Shown: piece by piece, positions 63,590 through 64,000 of the stretch
Numbering within the stretch: position 1 is the first letter of the stretch
Layout of the letters: the number at the start of each line of letters is the position of its first letter
The notes under the pieces: model-generated
The model's input: only the letters and a program-made list of their open reading frames with translations
Databases searched by the model: none
What the model was told of the DNA's origin: nothing
Made by a program: the position numbers and the translations under genes
Origin: Motiliproteus coralliicola
GTDB lineage: Bacteria; Pseudomonadota; Gammaproteobacteria; Pseudomonadales; Balneatricaceae
Direction: 5' to 3'
Assembly: GCF_003345655.1 (NCBI RefSeq)
Contig: NZ_QQOH01000002.1
Coordinates: 186,001 to 250,000 of the forward strand
DNA: 64,000 nucleotides

Positions 63590-64000
63590 ATGTTTACTCC
63601 TGAATTACTGTCCCCGGCCGGTACCTACAAGAACATGCGCTACGCCTTCGCTTACGGGGCCGATGCGGTCTACGCTGGCCAGCCACGCTACAGCCTGCGG
63701 GTGCGTAACAACGACTTTAAGCTGGAAAACCTTGAACGGGGCATCGAGTTGGCCCATTCCCGGGGTAAGAAATTCTACGTGGCCAGCAATATTGCTCCCC
63801 ATAACTCCAAGTTGAAAACCTACATGGCGGACATGGAGCCGGTGGTGGCGATGAAGCCCGACGCGCTGATCATGTCCGACCCGGGATTGATCATGATGGT
63901 CCGCGAGCGCTGGCCCGAGGTGCCGATCCATCTGTCGGTCCAGGCCAATGCGATGAACTGGGCCACGGTCAAGTTCTGGCACAGTGTTGGGATCGAGCGG
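63590..64000 (+). CDS. trhP: TrhP/YegQ peptidase U32-family protein (partial, runs off the window)
   Basis: 137 codons visible from ATG 63590 to the edge. The start MFTPELLSPAGTYKNMRYAF and YGADAVYAGQPRYSLR, with FYVASNIAPHNSKL and HLSVQANAMNWATVKFW, matches the TrhP/YegQ (U32) family, used in prephenate-dependent tRNA hydroxylation at U34. The C-terminus lies outside. Confidence 0.9.
   Translation, partial: MFTPELLSPAGTYKNMRYAFAYGADAVYAGQPRYSLRVRNNDFKLENLERGIELAHSRGKKFYVASNIAPHNSKLKTYMADMEPVVAMKPDALIMSDPGLIMMVRERWPEVPIHLSVQANAMNWATVKFWHSVGIER

Overview
The window looks like the chromosome of a moderately GC-rich, respiratory, probably marine gammaproteobacterium (Oceanospirillales-like; an inference from gene content). 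Supporting content: a full nitric-oxide reductase cluster (norR, norCB, norDQEF), tandem phasins that imply polyhydroxyalkanoate granules, branched-chain keto acid and leucine catabolism, three GGDEF proteins and a class III cyclase. No rRNA, tRNA or CRISPR array was seen. The first gene (a symporter-fused sensor, minus strand) and the last gene (trhP/yegQ, plus strand) are cut by the window edges.

Layout. 1-8.3 kb: symporter/sensor, yidD, Na/Pi cotransporter, sixA and ppk1, with three copies of a palindromic-ended repeat (2467, 5695, 8001). 8.3-15.8 kb: NO reductase cluster with a compound regulatory region between norR and norC. 15.8-18.6 kb: phnX, an XRE-cupin regulator and a BenE/YdcO transporter with twin palindromic operators. 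18.7-26.6 kb: cyclase, YhcC, ppx, then a metallophosphoesterase-glycosyltransferase pair (plcP-agt type). 27.2-32.1 kb: an A+T-rich accessory island with attC-like sites, gene fragments and hypothetical cassette genes but no integrase in the window (CALIN-like), bounded by a perfect 12-bp inverted repeat. 32.1-38.7 kb: a bifunctional acyltransferase (olsF-like), a periplasmic binding protein plus diguanylate cyclase pair, Lrp and LysE. 39-44.9 kb: bkd E1alpha/E1beta/E2 and a protein-kinase-like protein. 45-64 kb: LysR, DUF3014, thioesterase, acetoacetyl-CoA synthetase, TetR, isovaleryl-CoA dehydrogenase, pdxJ, radical SAM, two phasins, GGDEF, lipoprotein, hydrolase, slyD, GGDEF-EAL, TIGR02647, coiled-coil protein, thpR and trhP.

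The most interesting signal is a dispersed phosphate-starvation circuit. Upstream of ppk1, plcP-agt and olsF there are 11-bp-periodic Pho-box arrays, each followed by 10 nt and then a -10-like hexamer; the hexamer is TAGGCT at both lipid loci. Read with family knowledge, PhoB would co-induce polyphosphate synthesis, phospholipid head-group removal, diacylglycerol glycosylation and ornithine-lipid synthesis. ppx, a Na/Pi cotransporter and phnX lie nearby, but I see no Pho box for them.

Other signals: a NorR site, a DNR/FNR-like box and a sigma-54 promoter stacked in 70 bp before norC, followed by a small leader ORF coupled to norC; paired operators bracketing both phasin promoters; and a DUF5329 gene split by foreign DNA.
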